Origin: Gemmatimonadota bacterium | Lineage (GTDB): Bacteria; Gemmatimonadota; Gemmatimonadetes; Gemmatimonadales; GWC2-71-9 | DNA: 30,212 nucleotides | Reading direction: 5' to 3' | NCBI GenBank assembly: GCA_017889745.1 | Contig: JAGGAG010000058.1 | Span: 1 to 30,212 of the forward strand | In this document: positions 7,807 to 15,570 of the stretch, in pieces | Layout: every line of letters starts with the position of its first letter | Position numbering within the stretch: the stretch's first letter is position 1 | Notes under the pieces: model-generated | The model's input: the letters and a program-made list of their open reading frames with translations, nothing else | What the model was told of the DNA's origin: nothing | The model's database searches: none | Program-made: the position numbers and the translations under genes

Positions 7807-7842
7807 AAAATTGGTTGGGTGTTGCCACCCACCGGGTGAGTG
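7807..7842 (-). promoter_or_regulatory. possible attenuator in the pqqA leader
   Basis: On the minus strand two mutually exclusive hairpins share the segment GGTGGGTG (7826-7833). It can pair with the upstream CACTCAC (7836-7842), or with the downstream CACCCAACC (7813-7821) across a GCAA tetraloop with one bulged A. The second hairpin is followed by AATTTTA (T-run 7807-7810), as in an intrinsic terminator. The arrangement resembles an antiterminator/terminator pair about 50 bases before pqqA. The pairings are visible; whether they regulate is inferred. The same CACCCACC words recur near 7991-8020, so a protein-binding-site explanation is also open. Confidence 0.45.
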
Positions 7843-7867
7843 CATTCCCGGCGCAGCCCCTACTATG

Positions 7868-7881
7868 GCAGGTGTCGTGCC
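7868..7881 (-). promoter_or_regulatory. sigma-54-type -24/-12 promoter for pqqA
   Basis: The minus strand reads GGCACG-ACAC-CTGC, matching the sigma-54 consensus TGGCACG-N4-TTGC with the invariant GG (7881-7880) and GC (7869-7868) at the exact 10-base spacing. Predicted transcription would begin near 7857 and reach the pqqA ATG after about 98 bases. The gene immediately upstream on the same strand encodes a sigma-54 activator. The site is partly palindromic, so a weaker match (TGGCAG-G-TGTC-GTGC) also exists on the plus strand, but no plus-strand gene follows it. Confidence 0.55.
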
Positions 7882-7952
7882 GCTTTGGACCCCTCTCGAT
7901 ATCGTGTCGCTTACCTATTGCCTGACAATGACTTGGCAAGATGGGCGCGGGA

Positions 7953-8020
7953 GGAATGTGGGTGCGTTCATCAAAGATTTTGGGTTTCTTCACCCACCCG
8001 GGTGGGTGCTCTCACCCACC
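7953..8020. promoter_or_regulatory. palindromic CACCCACC array, candidate activator-binding sites upstream of the pqqA promoter
   Basis: Positions 7991-8008 form the 18-bp perfect palindrome CACCCACCCGGGTGGGTG, and 8001-8020 form a second inverted repeat GGTGGGTG-CTCT-CACCCACC that shares the middle arm. A related site GAATGTGGGTGCGTTC lies at 7954-7969. These are about 95-160 bases upstream of the predicted pqqA start, the usual distance for sigma-54 enhancer sites. The right end of the array includes the stop codon of the activator gene (8012-8014), so it could instead be that gene's transcription terminator, though no T-run follows. Confidence 0.4.
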
Positions 8021-9397
8021 CAACCCGAACTTCTTCAGCCGATAGCGGAGCGTGTCCCGGGTGATTCCGAGCAACTGCGCCGCCTTGGTCTGGTTGCCGC
8101 CCGACTCGGCGAGGGCACGCTCGATGAGGGTCCGCTCCCACTGGGTGAGATCGAGCGGATCGGCCGGGGCGCCGGTCCCGGGGCCGGTGGCGGAGCCGGC
8201 CGCGCTGGCGGCGGTGGCGGTTGGCGTACTCAGGGACAAGTGCTCGACGTCGAGGGTGTCACCCTGGCTCCAGAGCACGGCGCGCTCCATGACATGGCTC
8301 AACTCACGCACGTTGCCGGGCCAGGGATAGGCGCGCATGAGGTCGCGGGCCTGCGCATTGATCTGGCGCACGTCGCGGCCGTACTTGGCGCTGTAGTGCT
8401 TGAGGTAGTGATCGGCGAGCAGCGGAATGTCGTCGCCCCGCTCCCGGAGCGGCGGCAGCCGCAGCAGGATGACCGCGAGCCGGAAGTAGAGGTCCTTCCG
8501 GAACCGGTCATGCTGCGCATCCCGCTCCAGGTCGCGATTGGTGGCCGCCAGGATGCGAACGTCGATCTTGCGGTCACGGATCCCGCCCACGCGGCGCACC
8601 GTGCGGTCCTCGATGGCCCGCAGGAGCTTTCCCTGCAGCGCCAGCTCGATGTCGCCCACTTCGTCCAGGAAGAGAAAGCCGCCCTCGGCGGCCTCGAAGA
8701 GCCCGAGCTTGGACTCCTTCGCGTCGGTGAACGCGCCACGTTCGTAACCGAACAGTTCGGCTTCCATGAGGGTGGCAGGCAAGGCGGTGCAGTTCACGTC
8801 GATGAACGGCCGGCCCTTGCGGGCACCCGATGTGTGGATCGTGCGCGCCACGAGTCCCTTGCCGGTGCCCGTCTCGCCGGTAATGAGCACCGGCGGGGTC
8901 TCGTCGAGCGCCGCGACCTGGCGGGCGCGCTCCATGACCGCCTTCATGACCGGTGATGTGCCGACTATTCCGGTGAAGGCGACGTCGTCGGCCGCCTTCT
9001 TCCGGTAATAGGACAGTTCCTGGCGCAGTTGGGACGTCTCCCGCGCGCGGTCGGCGAGCAGCCTGACCTCCTCGAGGTCGAGCGGCTTCTTGATGTAGTC
9101 GAACGCCCCCAGCTTCACCGCCTCCACCGCCCCCTCGATCGTGCCGAACGCCGTCATGACGCACACCGAAATGGCCGCGTCGAACTCGCGGATCTTCCGG
9201 AGCAGGTCGATGCCGCTCATGCCAGGCAGCCGCACGTCGGTGAAGACCACGTCGGGGCGCAGCCGGTCCAGCATCTCGAGCGCCTGTTCCGCGTTGCCCG
9301 CCACCTCGACTTCATAGCCCGCCTCGGCCAGGTAGCCCCGGATGGCGCGGGCGAGGGTGCGCTCGTCGTCGACGACGAGGATCGTGCCGCCGCTCAT
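8012..9397 (-). CDS. sigma-54-dependent response regulator, NtrC family
   Basis: A 461-residue transcription activator with three domains. The receiver (about 5-120) has the acidic pair D10-D11, phosphoacceptor D54 (VFTDVRLPG), T82 and K104. The AAA+ domain (about 143-380) has Walker A GETGTGKG (174-181), a GAFTDA loop at 221-226, Walker B FLFLDE (241-246) and the RFRKDLYFRL arginine-finger region. A low-complexity Ala/Thr/Gly/Pro linker (about 390-413) leads to a Fis-type helix-turn-helix, GGNQTKAAQLLGITRDTLRY (433-452). The sigma-54 contact loop is GAFTDA, not the canonical GAFTGA. The ATG at 9397 overlaps the stop of the kinase gene (ATGA). It ends 250 bp before pqqA, the likely target promoter. 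Confidence 0.93.
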   Translation of the reverse strand: MSGGTILVVDDERTLARAIRGYLAEAGYEVEVAGNAEQALEMLDRLRPDVVFTDVRLPGMSGIDLLRKIREFDAAISVCVMTAFGTIEGAVEAVKLGAFDYIKKPLDLEEVRLLADRARETSQLRQELSYYRKKAADDVAFTGIVGTSPVMKAVMERARQVAALDETPPVLITGETGTGKGLVARTIHTSGARKGRPFIDVNCTALPATLMEAELFGYERGAFTDAKESKLGLFEAAEGGFLFLDEVGDIELALQGKLLRAIEDRTVRRVGGIRDRKIDVRILAATNRDLERDAQHDRFRKDLYFRLAVILLRLPPLRERGDDIPLLADHYLKHYSAKYGRDVRQINAQARDLMRAYPWPGNVRELSHVMERAVLWSQGDTLDVEHLSLSTPTATAASAAGSATGPGTGAPADPLDLTQWERTLIERALAESGGNQTKAAQLLGITRDTLRYRLKKFGLGG

Positions 9398-9939
9398 GCG
9401 TCTGCCCCGCTCTGGGCCGCGGCGGCGGGGAAGTGGATCCGGACGGTGGTGCCCCGGCCCGGCGTGCTCCTGATCTCCAGCGTGCCACCGTTCTGCTCCA
9501 CGAACCGTTTGGCGATCGCGAGCCCCAGGCCGGTGCCCTCCGGCCGCGTGGTGAAGAACGGGTCGCACACCGACGGCAGCACCTCCTCGGGGATGCCCTT
9601 GCCGGTGTCGGAAATCTCCACGAGTACGCGGCGGCGATCGTCGCTGGTGCTGGCGACCAGGCCAAGGGTGCCGCCCCCCGGCATCGCGTCGAGGGCGTTG
9701 GCAATGAGCTCGTGCATGGTCTGCTCCACCTTCATGGGATCGAGCATGGTGTCGGGCAGGTCCTGGGGCAGGTCAGTGCGCAGGGTGACCGCGCGGTCCT
9801 GCAGGAGGCGGCTGAGGGCGGGCACGAGCGCCGCCACGAGCGTCGCCAGGTTCTCGCGCATCGGGTGCAGCGGCGCCGGGCGCGAGAAGGTCAGCAGGTG
9901 CGTGATGCGCCTGTCGAGCCGGTCCACCTCGCTGATCAT
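9394..9939 (-). pseudogene. C-terminal fragment of sensor histidine kinase (ATPase domain)
   Basis: A 181-residue open frame beginning ISEVDRLDRRITHLLTFSRP, which matches the second helix of a HisKA dimerisation domain. It continues with a full HATPase_c domain: N-box HELIANALDAM, G1 box DTGKGIPEE, F/G2 region FFTTRPEGTGLGLAI and the GGTLEIRSTPGRGTTVRIHFP end. It lies in a different frame from the N-terminal fragment, which is read through the same region. The H-box (normally H-E-I/V-x-N-P-L) is absent from both frames, so this is not a single base error alone. It overlaps the regulator gene by ATGA and could still be translated from the ATG at 9939, but would lack the phosphoacceptor His. 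Confidence 0.8.
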
Positions 9940-10762
9940 CGACTCGAGCGACTCCCGGGCGGCGGGTGACGAGTTCCGCGTTGAGGTGCACCAGGTCGGT
10001 TCGCGACTGGCGGAGGTTGGCCGTCATCTGCTGGAAGCTGCGGGCCAGGTCGCCGATCTCGTCGCCGGAGCGTGGGGTGATCGGGTGCTCGAGGTCGCCG
10101 CGGCCCACCACCGCCATGGCCTGGCGCAGCTCGCCGATCGGCCGCGCCAGGCTGCGCGCGATGAGCCACGCGCCGCCGAATCCCGCGCCCGCCGACAGCA
10201 GCAGGATCCAGAAGAGCAGGGCGCGTTCGCTGTTCACGATCTCGGCCACGCGGCTGAACGCGCGGGAGACGCTGAACTCGCGTGCGCGGCGGTAGATCTG
10301 GTGGTTCAATTCGGTGAGGGCCGGGAGCAGCCGCTCCTTCATCTGCCCCTTGGCCAGTGAATACGCCTCCGCGCGCTTGCCCCGGTCCTCCAGCGCGAAC
10401 ACGCTGTCCGCCACCGCGCGGATCTCCGCCTCGATCCGCCGCACGCCATTGGCCAGCTCCTGCTCGTCGGGCTGGAGTTCCGAGGTCCAGCGGTCGAGCC
10501 AGTAGTCCACCACCTCGCCGCTGAGCCGGAATTCCTCGCGCGCGCGCGGCTCCATGCCGCTCATCGAGCGCCAGATAACCTCGCTCTGGTTGAACATCGC
10601 CGTCTCGACCTCGGAGTAGGTCCGGGTCCGCGTCAGGCTCTCCCCCAGGGTCTCCAGGGCGCGGCGCTCGAGGGCGTTGCTCCGGATGGCTTCGGCGCCA
10701 ACGAGCAGCACCGGGAGCACCATGAGGCCGAAGCCGAGGAGGAGTTTGTGCTGGAACGTCAT
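9773..10762 (-). pseudogene. N-terminal fragment of sensor histidine kinase (membrane sensor and HAMP)
   Basis: Only the first 266 residues (10762 to about 9965) look like genuine protein: TM1 near 7-24, a largely helical extracytoplasmic sensor region (about 25-178), TM2 near 181-200 and a HAMP domain (about 203-258, RPIGELRQAMAVVGRGDLEHPI). After NAELVT the frame continues as low-quality Arg/Pro/Gly-rich sequence to a stop at 9773. The matching kinase sequence (AARESLES then MISEVDRLD) continues in another frame from about 9963. The join is abrupt: linker plus H-box, typically 40-80 residues, are missing. The partner is the adjacent NtrC-type regulator. No Shine-Dalgarno is evident at the ATG; a CCTATATTT element lies about 40 bases upstream. 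Confidence 0.8.
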
Positions 10763-10832
10763 TGGAGGCAGTGAAGGGTCGGCGAAGCCGGCATGGGCCG
10801 AAATATAGGCCCCGGCCCGGGACGGCGGGTGT

Positions 10833-12416
10833 CTAGTGGGCGGCGCCCCCGCCGCTCACCCGGCCGGTCCGGAAGAGGAGGAGCAGCGGGGTGGCCAGCA
10901 GGAACGCCGCCCCCATGATGAAGAAGACCTTCTCGAAGGAGATGACGGCCGCCTGGCCCTCGATGATCCGGGCCAGCATCGCCTGCGCCTTCTGCTGCGC
11001 GCTCGCGACGCTTCCGGTTTCGCTCAACAGGCGCTGCGTCATCATGTCGAGCCAGCTGCGGGTGGCCTGGTCGTACATCGTGACGTGCGCGCGCAGTGCC
11101 TCACGGCTCTCCTCGCGGAACCGGGTCAGGATGGTCGCGGTGATGGCGATGCCGAAGCTGCCGCCCAGCTGCCGGCTCAGGTTGTAGAGCCCGGTGCCCT
11201 GCGGAATGTCGGATGGCGCGAGCCCGGCCACTGCCAGTCCCGTGAGCGGCACGAAGATGAGGCCGAGTCCGACACCGCGGAGGATCATGGGCCAGAACAG
11301 GTCCTCATGGCCTGTCTCCAGCGTGAAGTGGTAGTGCAGCCGCATCGACAGCGCGAACAGGACAACGCCGAACGCGATCACCGGCCGGACGTCGATCCTG
11401 TTCGCCATCCTGCCGGCAAACGCCATCGTCACCGCGGTCGCGATGGCCCCGGGGAGCAGGACGCGGCCGGTGTCCCAGGCGTCGAAGCCGAGGTAGTTCT
11501 GCAGGAACACCGGCAGGGCGAAGACGCTCGAGTACAGCGCAAAACCCAGGATGCTGGCGAAGAGGACGCCGACCGCGAGCTGCCGGCGCCTGAGCACGCG
11601 CAGGTCGACCATCGGGTTCGGCGTGGTCAGTTCGTGCCATACGAAGGCGATCACCCCGAACAGGGCGATGACCGCCTCGATGACGATCTCACGCGACTCG
11701 AACCAGTCCTTCGACTCGCCGCGCTCGAGAAGGATCTGCAGGGCTCCCACGCCCATGATGAGGAAGAGCAGCCCCAGCCAGTCCACGCCGCGGTCCTCCT
11801 GCACCTTGTACTTCGGCTCGGGCACGTACGACCAGGTGAGGTACGCCGCCAGGATACCCAGCGGGATGTTGATATAGAAGATCCAGGGCCACGAATAGTT
11901 GTCGGTGATCCACCCGCCCAGCGTGGGGCCGAGGGCCGGGCCGACCATGACGCCCATGCCGAAGATCGCGGTGGACGTGCCACGCTCGCTGAGCGGGAAC
12001 ACGTCGAACAGGATGGCCTGCGCCGTCGAGATCAGCGCCCCGCCGCCGATGCCCTGGATGACGCGCCAGAACACGAGTGCCTCGAGGCTTTGCGCGTTGC
12101 CGCAGAAGAACGACGCGCTCGTGAAGAGGATGATGGAACCGGTGTAGTAGTTCCGCCTTCCGAAGCGCGCCGCCAGCCACGGTGTGAGCGGCAGGATGAT
12201 CACGTTGGCCACGATGTAGCCGGTGCTGACCCACGCCACCTCCTCCAGCGTCGCGCCGAGGTTCCCCATCATGTGCGGGATGGCCACGTTCACGATGCTC
12301 GTGTCGACGAGCTCGAGGACGCTGGCGAGCGTGACCGCGAAGGCGATGAGGTACCGGTGTCGGTAGACCTCCGCTTCCGATCGCTCGATGCGAAGGGGGA
12401 GTGCCGCGATGGCCAT
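10833..12416 (-). CDS. emrB: MFS drug efflux permease, DHA2 family (EmrB-like)
   Basis: A 527-residue inner membrane transporter of the 14-helix DHA2 family, which uses the proton gradient to expel hydrophobic drugs. Visible family marks are ELVDTSIVNVAIPHMMGNLGA in helix 1, the motif-A-like PWLAARFGRRNYY, WRVIQGIGGGALI, the motif-C-like GPALGPTLGGWI region near residues 161-172, and a long loop before the last helix (YDQATRSWLDMMTQRLLSE). It is the last gene of a tetR-tolC-emrA-emrB operon, starting 10 bases after emrA. The symbol reflects similarity of type and gene order, not proven orthology with E. coli EmrB. Confidence 0.93.
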   Translation of the reverse strand: MAIAALPLRIERSEAEVYRHRYLIAFAVTLASVLELVDTSIVNVAIPHMMGNLGATLEEVAWVSTGYIVANVIILPLTPWLAARFGRRNYYTGSIILFTSASFFCGNAQSLEALVFWRVIQGIGGGALISTAQAILFDVFPLSERGTSTAIFGMGVMVGPALGPTLGGWITDNYSWPWIFYINIPLGILAAYLTWSYVPEPKYKVQEDRGVDWLGLLFLIMGVGALQILLERGESKDWFESREIVIEAVIALFGVIAFVWHELTTPNPMVDLRVLRRRQLAVGVLFASILGFALYSSVFALPVFLQNYLGFDAWDTGRVLLPGAIATAVTMAFAGRMANRIDVRPVIAFGVVLFALSMRLHYHFTLETGHEDLFWPMILRGVGLGLIFVPLTGLAVAGLAPSDIPQGTGLYNLSRQLGGSFGIAITATILTRFREESREALRAHVTMYDQATRSWLDMMTQRLLSETGSVASAQQKAQAMLARIIEGQAAVISFEKVFFIMGAAFLLATPLLLLFRTGRVSGGGAAH

Positions 12417-12426
12417 GCGCTGCGGG

Positions 12427-13533
12427 CTACCGCACCCGGATCTTCACGTCGACCGACATGCCGGGCCGCAGCGGATGCGCGGGGTCCGCCGCCGGCACTG
12501 CGATACGCACCGGGACGCGCTGCACCACCTTGGTGAAGTTGCCGCTGGCGTTGTCGGGCGGCAGCAGCGCGAAGCGCGCGCCGGTGGCCGGGCTGAGCGA
12601 CTCGACGGCGCCCTCGAAGCGGATGCCGCGGTACGCATCGACCGTGAACTCCACCGGGTCGCCGACCTTCACGTACTGCAGTTCGGTCTCCTTCAGGTTC
12701 GCCGTGACCCACACGTCGGTGGACGGTACGATGGACAGGAGCGCCTGCCCGGGCTGCACCAGCTCCCCCGGCTCCACGCGGCGGCGCGCGACGACGCCGG
12801 CAATCGGTGCCGTGATCACCGTGTATCCCACCTGGGTCTCGGCGGTGCCGACCGCCGCTTCCGCGGCGGCCAGTCGCGCATCGGCGCCCTTGAGCGCCGC
12901 GGCCGATGCCGCCACCTGGCTCCTGGCCGCGGTGGCTTGGCGCCGCGCGGCGTCGACGTTGGCGATCGCGGCGTCGCTGGCGGCCTGCGCGGCATCGAGT
13001 TGCTGCGCGGCGATGACCCGGGTGGCGGCGAGCCCGCGGTACCGTTCGAGGTCGGCACTCGCCTTCCGCGCCGCCGCCTCCGCGGCCGCGACGGTGGCCT
13101 CCGCCCCGGCGGCCTGTGCCTGCGCCGCAGCCAGCTGCGCCGCCGCCTGGCCCGCGTTCCTCCCGCTGCCGGCCTGCGCGCGTGCCGAGGCGACGTCGGC
13201 GCGGGCCTGCTCCAGCCGCAACTGGAGGTCGCGCGCATCGAGCACCACGAGCGTGTCACCGCTCTTCACCTGCTGGTTGTCCTCCACCAGCACCCGGCTC
13301 ACGAACGCCTGAACCTTGGGGGCGATCGGCGTGATGTGGCCGTCCACCTGCGCATTGTCGCTGGTCACCACGTGCCGGCTGGCGAGCCACGTCCGGATGG
13401 CCCAGGTGGCGCCGGCGGCGGCCACGAGCAGGACGACGACGAGTCGTACGCGTCTTGCGCGGGCGGCGGGGTGCGCCGATGCCGCGTCGCTGGCGGGGGC
13501 CATCGGTGGAATGTCGGTCAGCACGTCAGTCAT
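12427..13533 (-). CDS. emrA: HlyD-family membrane fusion protein (EmrA-like)
   Basis: This 368-residue periplasmic adaptor links the MFS permease to the outer membrane channel. One transmembrane helix lies near residues 29-50 (RLVVVLLVAAAGATWAIRTW), followed by the lipoyl-type half motif TSDNAQVDGHITPIAPKVQAFV and VEDNQQVKSGDTLVVLD. A long Ala/Gln-rich coiled-coil hairpin spans about 100-230, then the second lipoyl half YTVITAPIAGVVARRRVEPGELVQPGQ and a beta-barrel ending in PLRPGMSVDVKIRV. DNAQVDG and the terminal GMSV motif are typical of EmrA-type proteins. The gene lies between tolC-like and emrB-like genes in one operon. Confidence 0.93.
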   Translation of the reverse strand: MTDVLTDIPPMAPASDAASAHPAARARRVRLVVVLLVAAAGATWAIRTWLASRHVVTSDNAQVDGHITPIAPKVQAFVSRVLVEDNQQVKSGDTLVVLDARDLQLRLEQARADVASARAQAGSGRNAGQAAAQLAAAQAQAAGAEATVAAAEAAARKASADLERYRGLAATRVIAAQQLDAAQAASDAAIANVDAARRQATAARSQVAASAAALKGADARLAAAEAAVGTAETQVGYTVITAPIAGVVARRRVEPGELVQPGQALLSIVPSTDVWVTANLKETELQYVKVGDPVEFTVDAYRGIRFEGAVESLSPATGARFALLPPDNASGNFTKVVQRVPVRIAVPAADPAHPLRPGMSVDVKIRVR

Positions 13534-13563
13534 GATCGGGGCTCGCTGTGCAGGTGCGGTGCG

Positions 13564-14883
13564 TCACTGGCCGTTCGCAGGCACGATGATGCCGAGCGCG
13601 CGGTAAGAATTGATCCGGGCGATGTCCAGGGAAACCCGGGCCTGGATGAGCGCGTCGCGCGCGCCCACGAGGTTGCGCTGCGCATTGGTCGTCTCGACGC
13701 TGCCGGCGACGCCCGCCGAGACGCGCTCATCCGCCTGTTTCAACTCGAGATCAGCGAGGCGAAGGCGCTGTTGCGCCACCAGGACCTCGTCGCGGGCGGC
13801 GGTGAGGTCGAGCACGACCTGCCGTGCCTCGGCGTCCACCTGCTGGGTCACGTCGTACTCACGGAGCTTCTGCGCGTCGTAGCGCGCGCCCTGCTCGTCC
13901 CGGCGCTTCTGCCGGCGCAGTCCGTCGAAGATCGGCACGGCGATCCCGACCTGCACGGCCCAGGTGCCGGCGAGCGCGCCGGTCTGCTGTCCGCTCTCCT
14001 GCACCGACCCGGCGATGCCGGCGCTGGGCAGGTTCTCCTGCCCCACCGCACGCCGGCTGAGGCGCACGGCCTCCGTGCGCCGACGCTCGGCCAGCACCTC
14101 GGGCCGATGATCCTTCGCGAAGGTCACCGCCGAGTCCTGGTCGGTGGGCAACTGCTGGTCCTCCTGGCCGAGCGAATCGGCCAGCTCGATCGGCGTCTCC
14201 GGCGGCAAGCTCAGGGTACGGGCCAGGTCGAGGCGCGCGCGCGACAGCTGGTTCCGGGTGACGACCAGCTGGGTGCGCACCGCGGCGAGGTTGACCTCGT
14301 TGCGCGTAACGTCGATCGCAGCGCTGATGCCGGCATCGGCGAGCTGGCGGGCCTGCGACAGCAGGTCGGCCGCAATCACGCTGTCGGCCTCGCGCGCGCG
14401 GATCGTCTCGGCGATACCCAGGACGCGCACGTACGCCACGCCGGCGAGGGCCGCCGCGTTGCTGCCGGTGGACTGCGCGTCGAACGTCGCCGCGACCGAC
14501 GAGTCGGAGGCGGATTGCACCCGGCTCATCGCGGCGAAGTTGACCAGTGACTGCGAGCCCGCCAGGCGGAAGTGGTACAGGTTGAATGGCGCCGTAACGC
14601 CGGTGGCGATCGGGATGCCGAACTCGTCGAGGTTGAGCGTCTGGCGCGAAAAGTCCGCGTCGCCTGCTACCTGGGGCAACAGGTCGGCGCGGCGCTGCCC
14701 CACGCGCGATTGCGCCACGTCGGCATTGAGCCGCGCGACCGAGGCCGCCACGCCGCGCTGCCAGGCCCACCGCATCGCCTCATCGAGCGTCAGGGGACCC
14801 GGGGGGACGAGGGTGGGCGCCTGGGCCGCGAGGGGCGAGGCGGATACCAATGATGCGACCAGGACCGCGCGAAGCGAGCGCAC
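13564..14883 (-). CDS. TolC-family outer membrane efflux protein
   Basis: A 439-residue protein with a signal peptide (RSLRAVLVASLVSASPLAAQ) and two homologous halves rich in long alpha-helical coiled coil, as in TolC. Typical features are PLTLDEAMRWAWQRG near the N-terminus, the LNLDEFGIP and FNLYHFRLAGSQSLVNF strands, VTRNEVNLAAVRTQLVVTRNQLSRARLDLARTL (split by eye into helices), and the second half VGIAVPIFDGLRRQKRRDEQGARYDAQ. It starts at GTG 14883, two bases after the tetR stop, and forms the outer membrane part of the tripartite pump encoded by the following emrA and emrB. Confidence 0.92.
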   Translation of the reverse strand: MRSLRAVLVASLVSASPLAAQAPTLVPPGPLTLDEAMRWAWQRGVAASVARLNADVAQSRVGQRRADLLPQVAGDADFSRQTLNLDEFGIPIATGVTAPFNLYHFRLAGSQSLVNFAAMSRVQSASDSSVAATFDAQSTGSNAAALAGVAYVRVLGIAETIRAREADSVIAADLLSQARQLADAGISAAIDVTRNEVNLAAVRTQLVVTRNQLSRARLDLARTLSLPPETPIELADSLGQEDQQLPTDQDSAVTFAKDHRPEVLAERRRTEAVRLSRRAVGQENLPSAGIAGSVQESGQQTGALAGTWAVQVGIAVPIFDGLRRQKRRDEQGARYDAQKLREYDVTQQVDAEARQVVLDLTAARDEVLVAQQRLRLADLELKQADERVSAGVAGSVETTNAQRNLVGARDALIQARVSLDIARINSYRALGIIVPANGQ

Positions 14884-14885
14884 GG

Positions 14886-15536
14886 TCAGCGTCCAGTTCC
14901 TGCGTCGCGCGGCAGTACGCCGTTCAACACGAGGTCGATCGTGCCGTCGATGATCGCGTCGGCGGTGAGCGGGGCCGGGTCGAGGGGCGCGAAGAAATGG
15001 AGCATCTTGCTGCCCATCACCAGCATGGAAGGCATGGCCCGCGCCGCGAACAGCGCCTGCTCCGGGCGTACCTCGCCGGCGGCGACACCCTGCGCCAGCA
15101 CACCGAGCCCAAGGGCGCGCACCCGCAGGATCACTTCGTCAAAGTAGAAGCGCGCCAGTTCGGGGAAGTTGTTCAGCTCGCCATGCACCAGCTTGATGAT
15201 CCGCGCCATCGAGGGATCGCCCACCACCGCCCAGATGCGCCGCATCAGGAGCGCGAGCTTCGTGCGCGTGTCGCCCTTGGCGTGCAGCAACTCCCGCTCG
15301 CCCTCCTCGAGCACGCTGACGACCCGCGCGCGGACCATCGCGCGGAACAGCGCTTCCTTGGAATCGAAGTAGAGGTACAGCGTGCCCTTGCTGACGCCGG
15401 CCTGGCGCGCGATGTCCTCGAGCCGCGCGCCGGCGAAGCCCTGCGCACCGAACACCTCGAGTGCCGCGTCGAGGATCTCGTCCGGGCGCTCATCGGGTCG
15501 GCGCTGCCAGCGGGGTGGGGGTGTTGTCTCAAGCAC
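14886..15536 (-). CDS. TetR-family transcriptional regulator of the efflux operon
   Basis: A 216-residue regulator with the TetR helix-turn-helix at about 18-66: DEILDAALEVFGAQGFAGAR, LEDIARQAGVSKGTLYLYFDSKEALFRAMV. The C-terminal ligand domain (ARIIKLVHGELNNFPELARFYFDEVI) resembles the AefR-like type. The start is GTG 15536 with AGGAG 9 bases upstream; the ORF has no closer ATG. It is the first gene of the efflux operon and is preceded by a 14-bp palindrome at 15557-15570, so it probably represses its own operon until a drug ligand binds. The ligand is unknown. Confidence 0.93.
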   Translation of the reverse strand: MLETTPPPRWQRRPDERPDEILDAALEVFGAQGFAGARLEDIARQAGVSKGTLYLYFDSKEALFRAMVRARVVSVLEEGERELLHAKGDTRTKLALLMRRIWAVVGDPSMARIIKLVHGELNNFPELARFYFDEVILRVRALGLGVLAQGVAAGEVRPEQALFAARAMPSMLVMGSKMLHFFAPLDPAPLTADAIIDGTIDLVLNGVLPRDAGTGR

Positions 15537-15556
15537 GTGGGGCGGCTCCTGAAATA

Positions 15557-15570
15557 ACTGACCAGTCAGT
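15557..15570. promoter_or_regulatory. TetR-type operator palindrome
   Basis: ACTGAC-CA-GTCAGT is a perfect inverted repeat with 6-base arms and a 2-base centre, containing the TGAC-N2-GTCA core common among TetR-family operators. It lies 20 bases upstream of the tetR start, immediately downstream of a candidate -10 element, so a bound repressor would block transcription of the efflux operon. Confidence 0.7.

Noticed and set aside
7865..7879. Plus-strand sigma-54 match TGGCAGGTGTCGTGC
   Set aside because: It arises from the palindromic nature of the minus-strand site, and no plus-strand gene follows.
7685..7993. A 102-residue extension of pqqA
   Set aside because: The added N-terminal residues would cross the promoter and palindromes and have no family support; the 24-residue peptide is the canonical size with its own ribosome site.
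7813..8025. A miniature mobile element bounded by the inverted CACCCACC repeats
   Set aside because: No target-site duplication is visible, one end lies in coding sequence, and the spacing suits a promoter region better; kept only as an alternative.
10836..12536. A 566-residue open frame antisense to emrB
   Set aside because: Highly charged, Asp/Arg/His-rich shadow of a membrane protein gene.
12388..14550. A 720-residue open frame antisense to emrA and tolC
   Set aside because: It spans two well-supported genes and their junction and shows no protein-like motifs.
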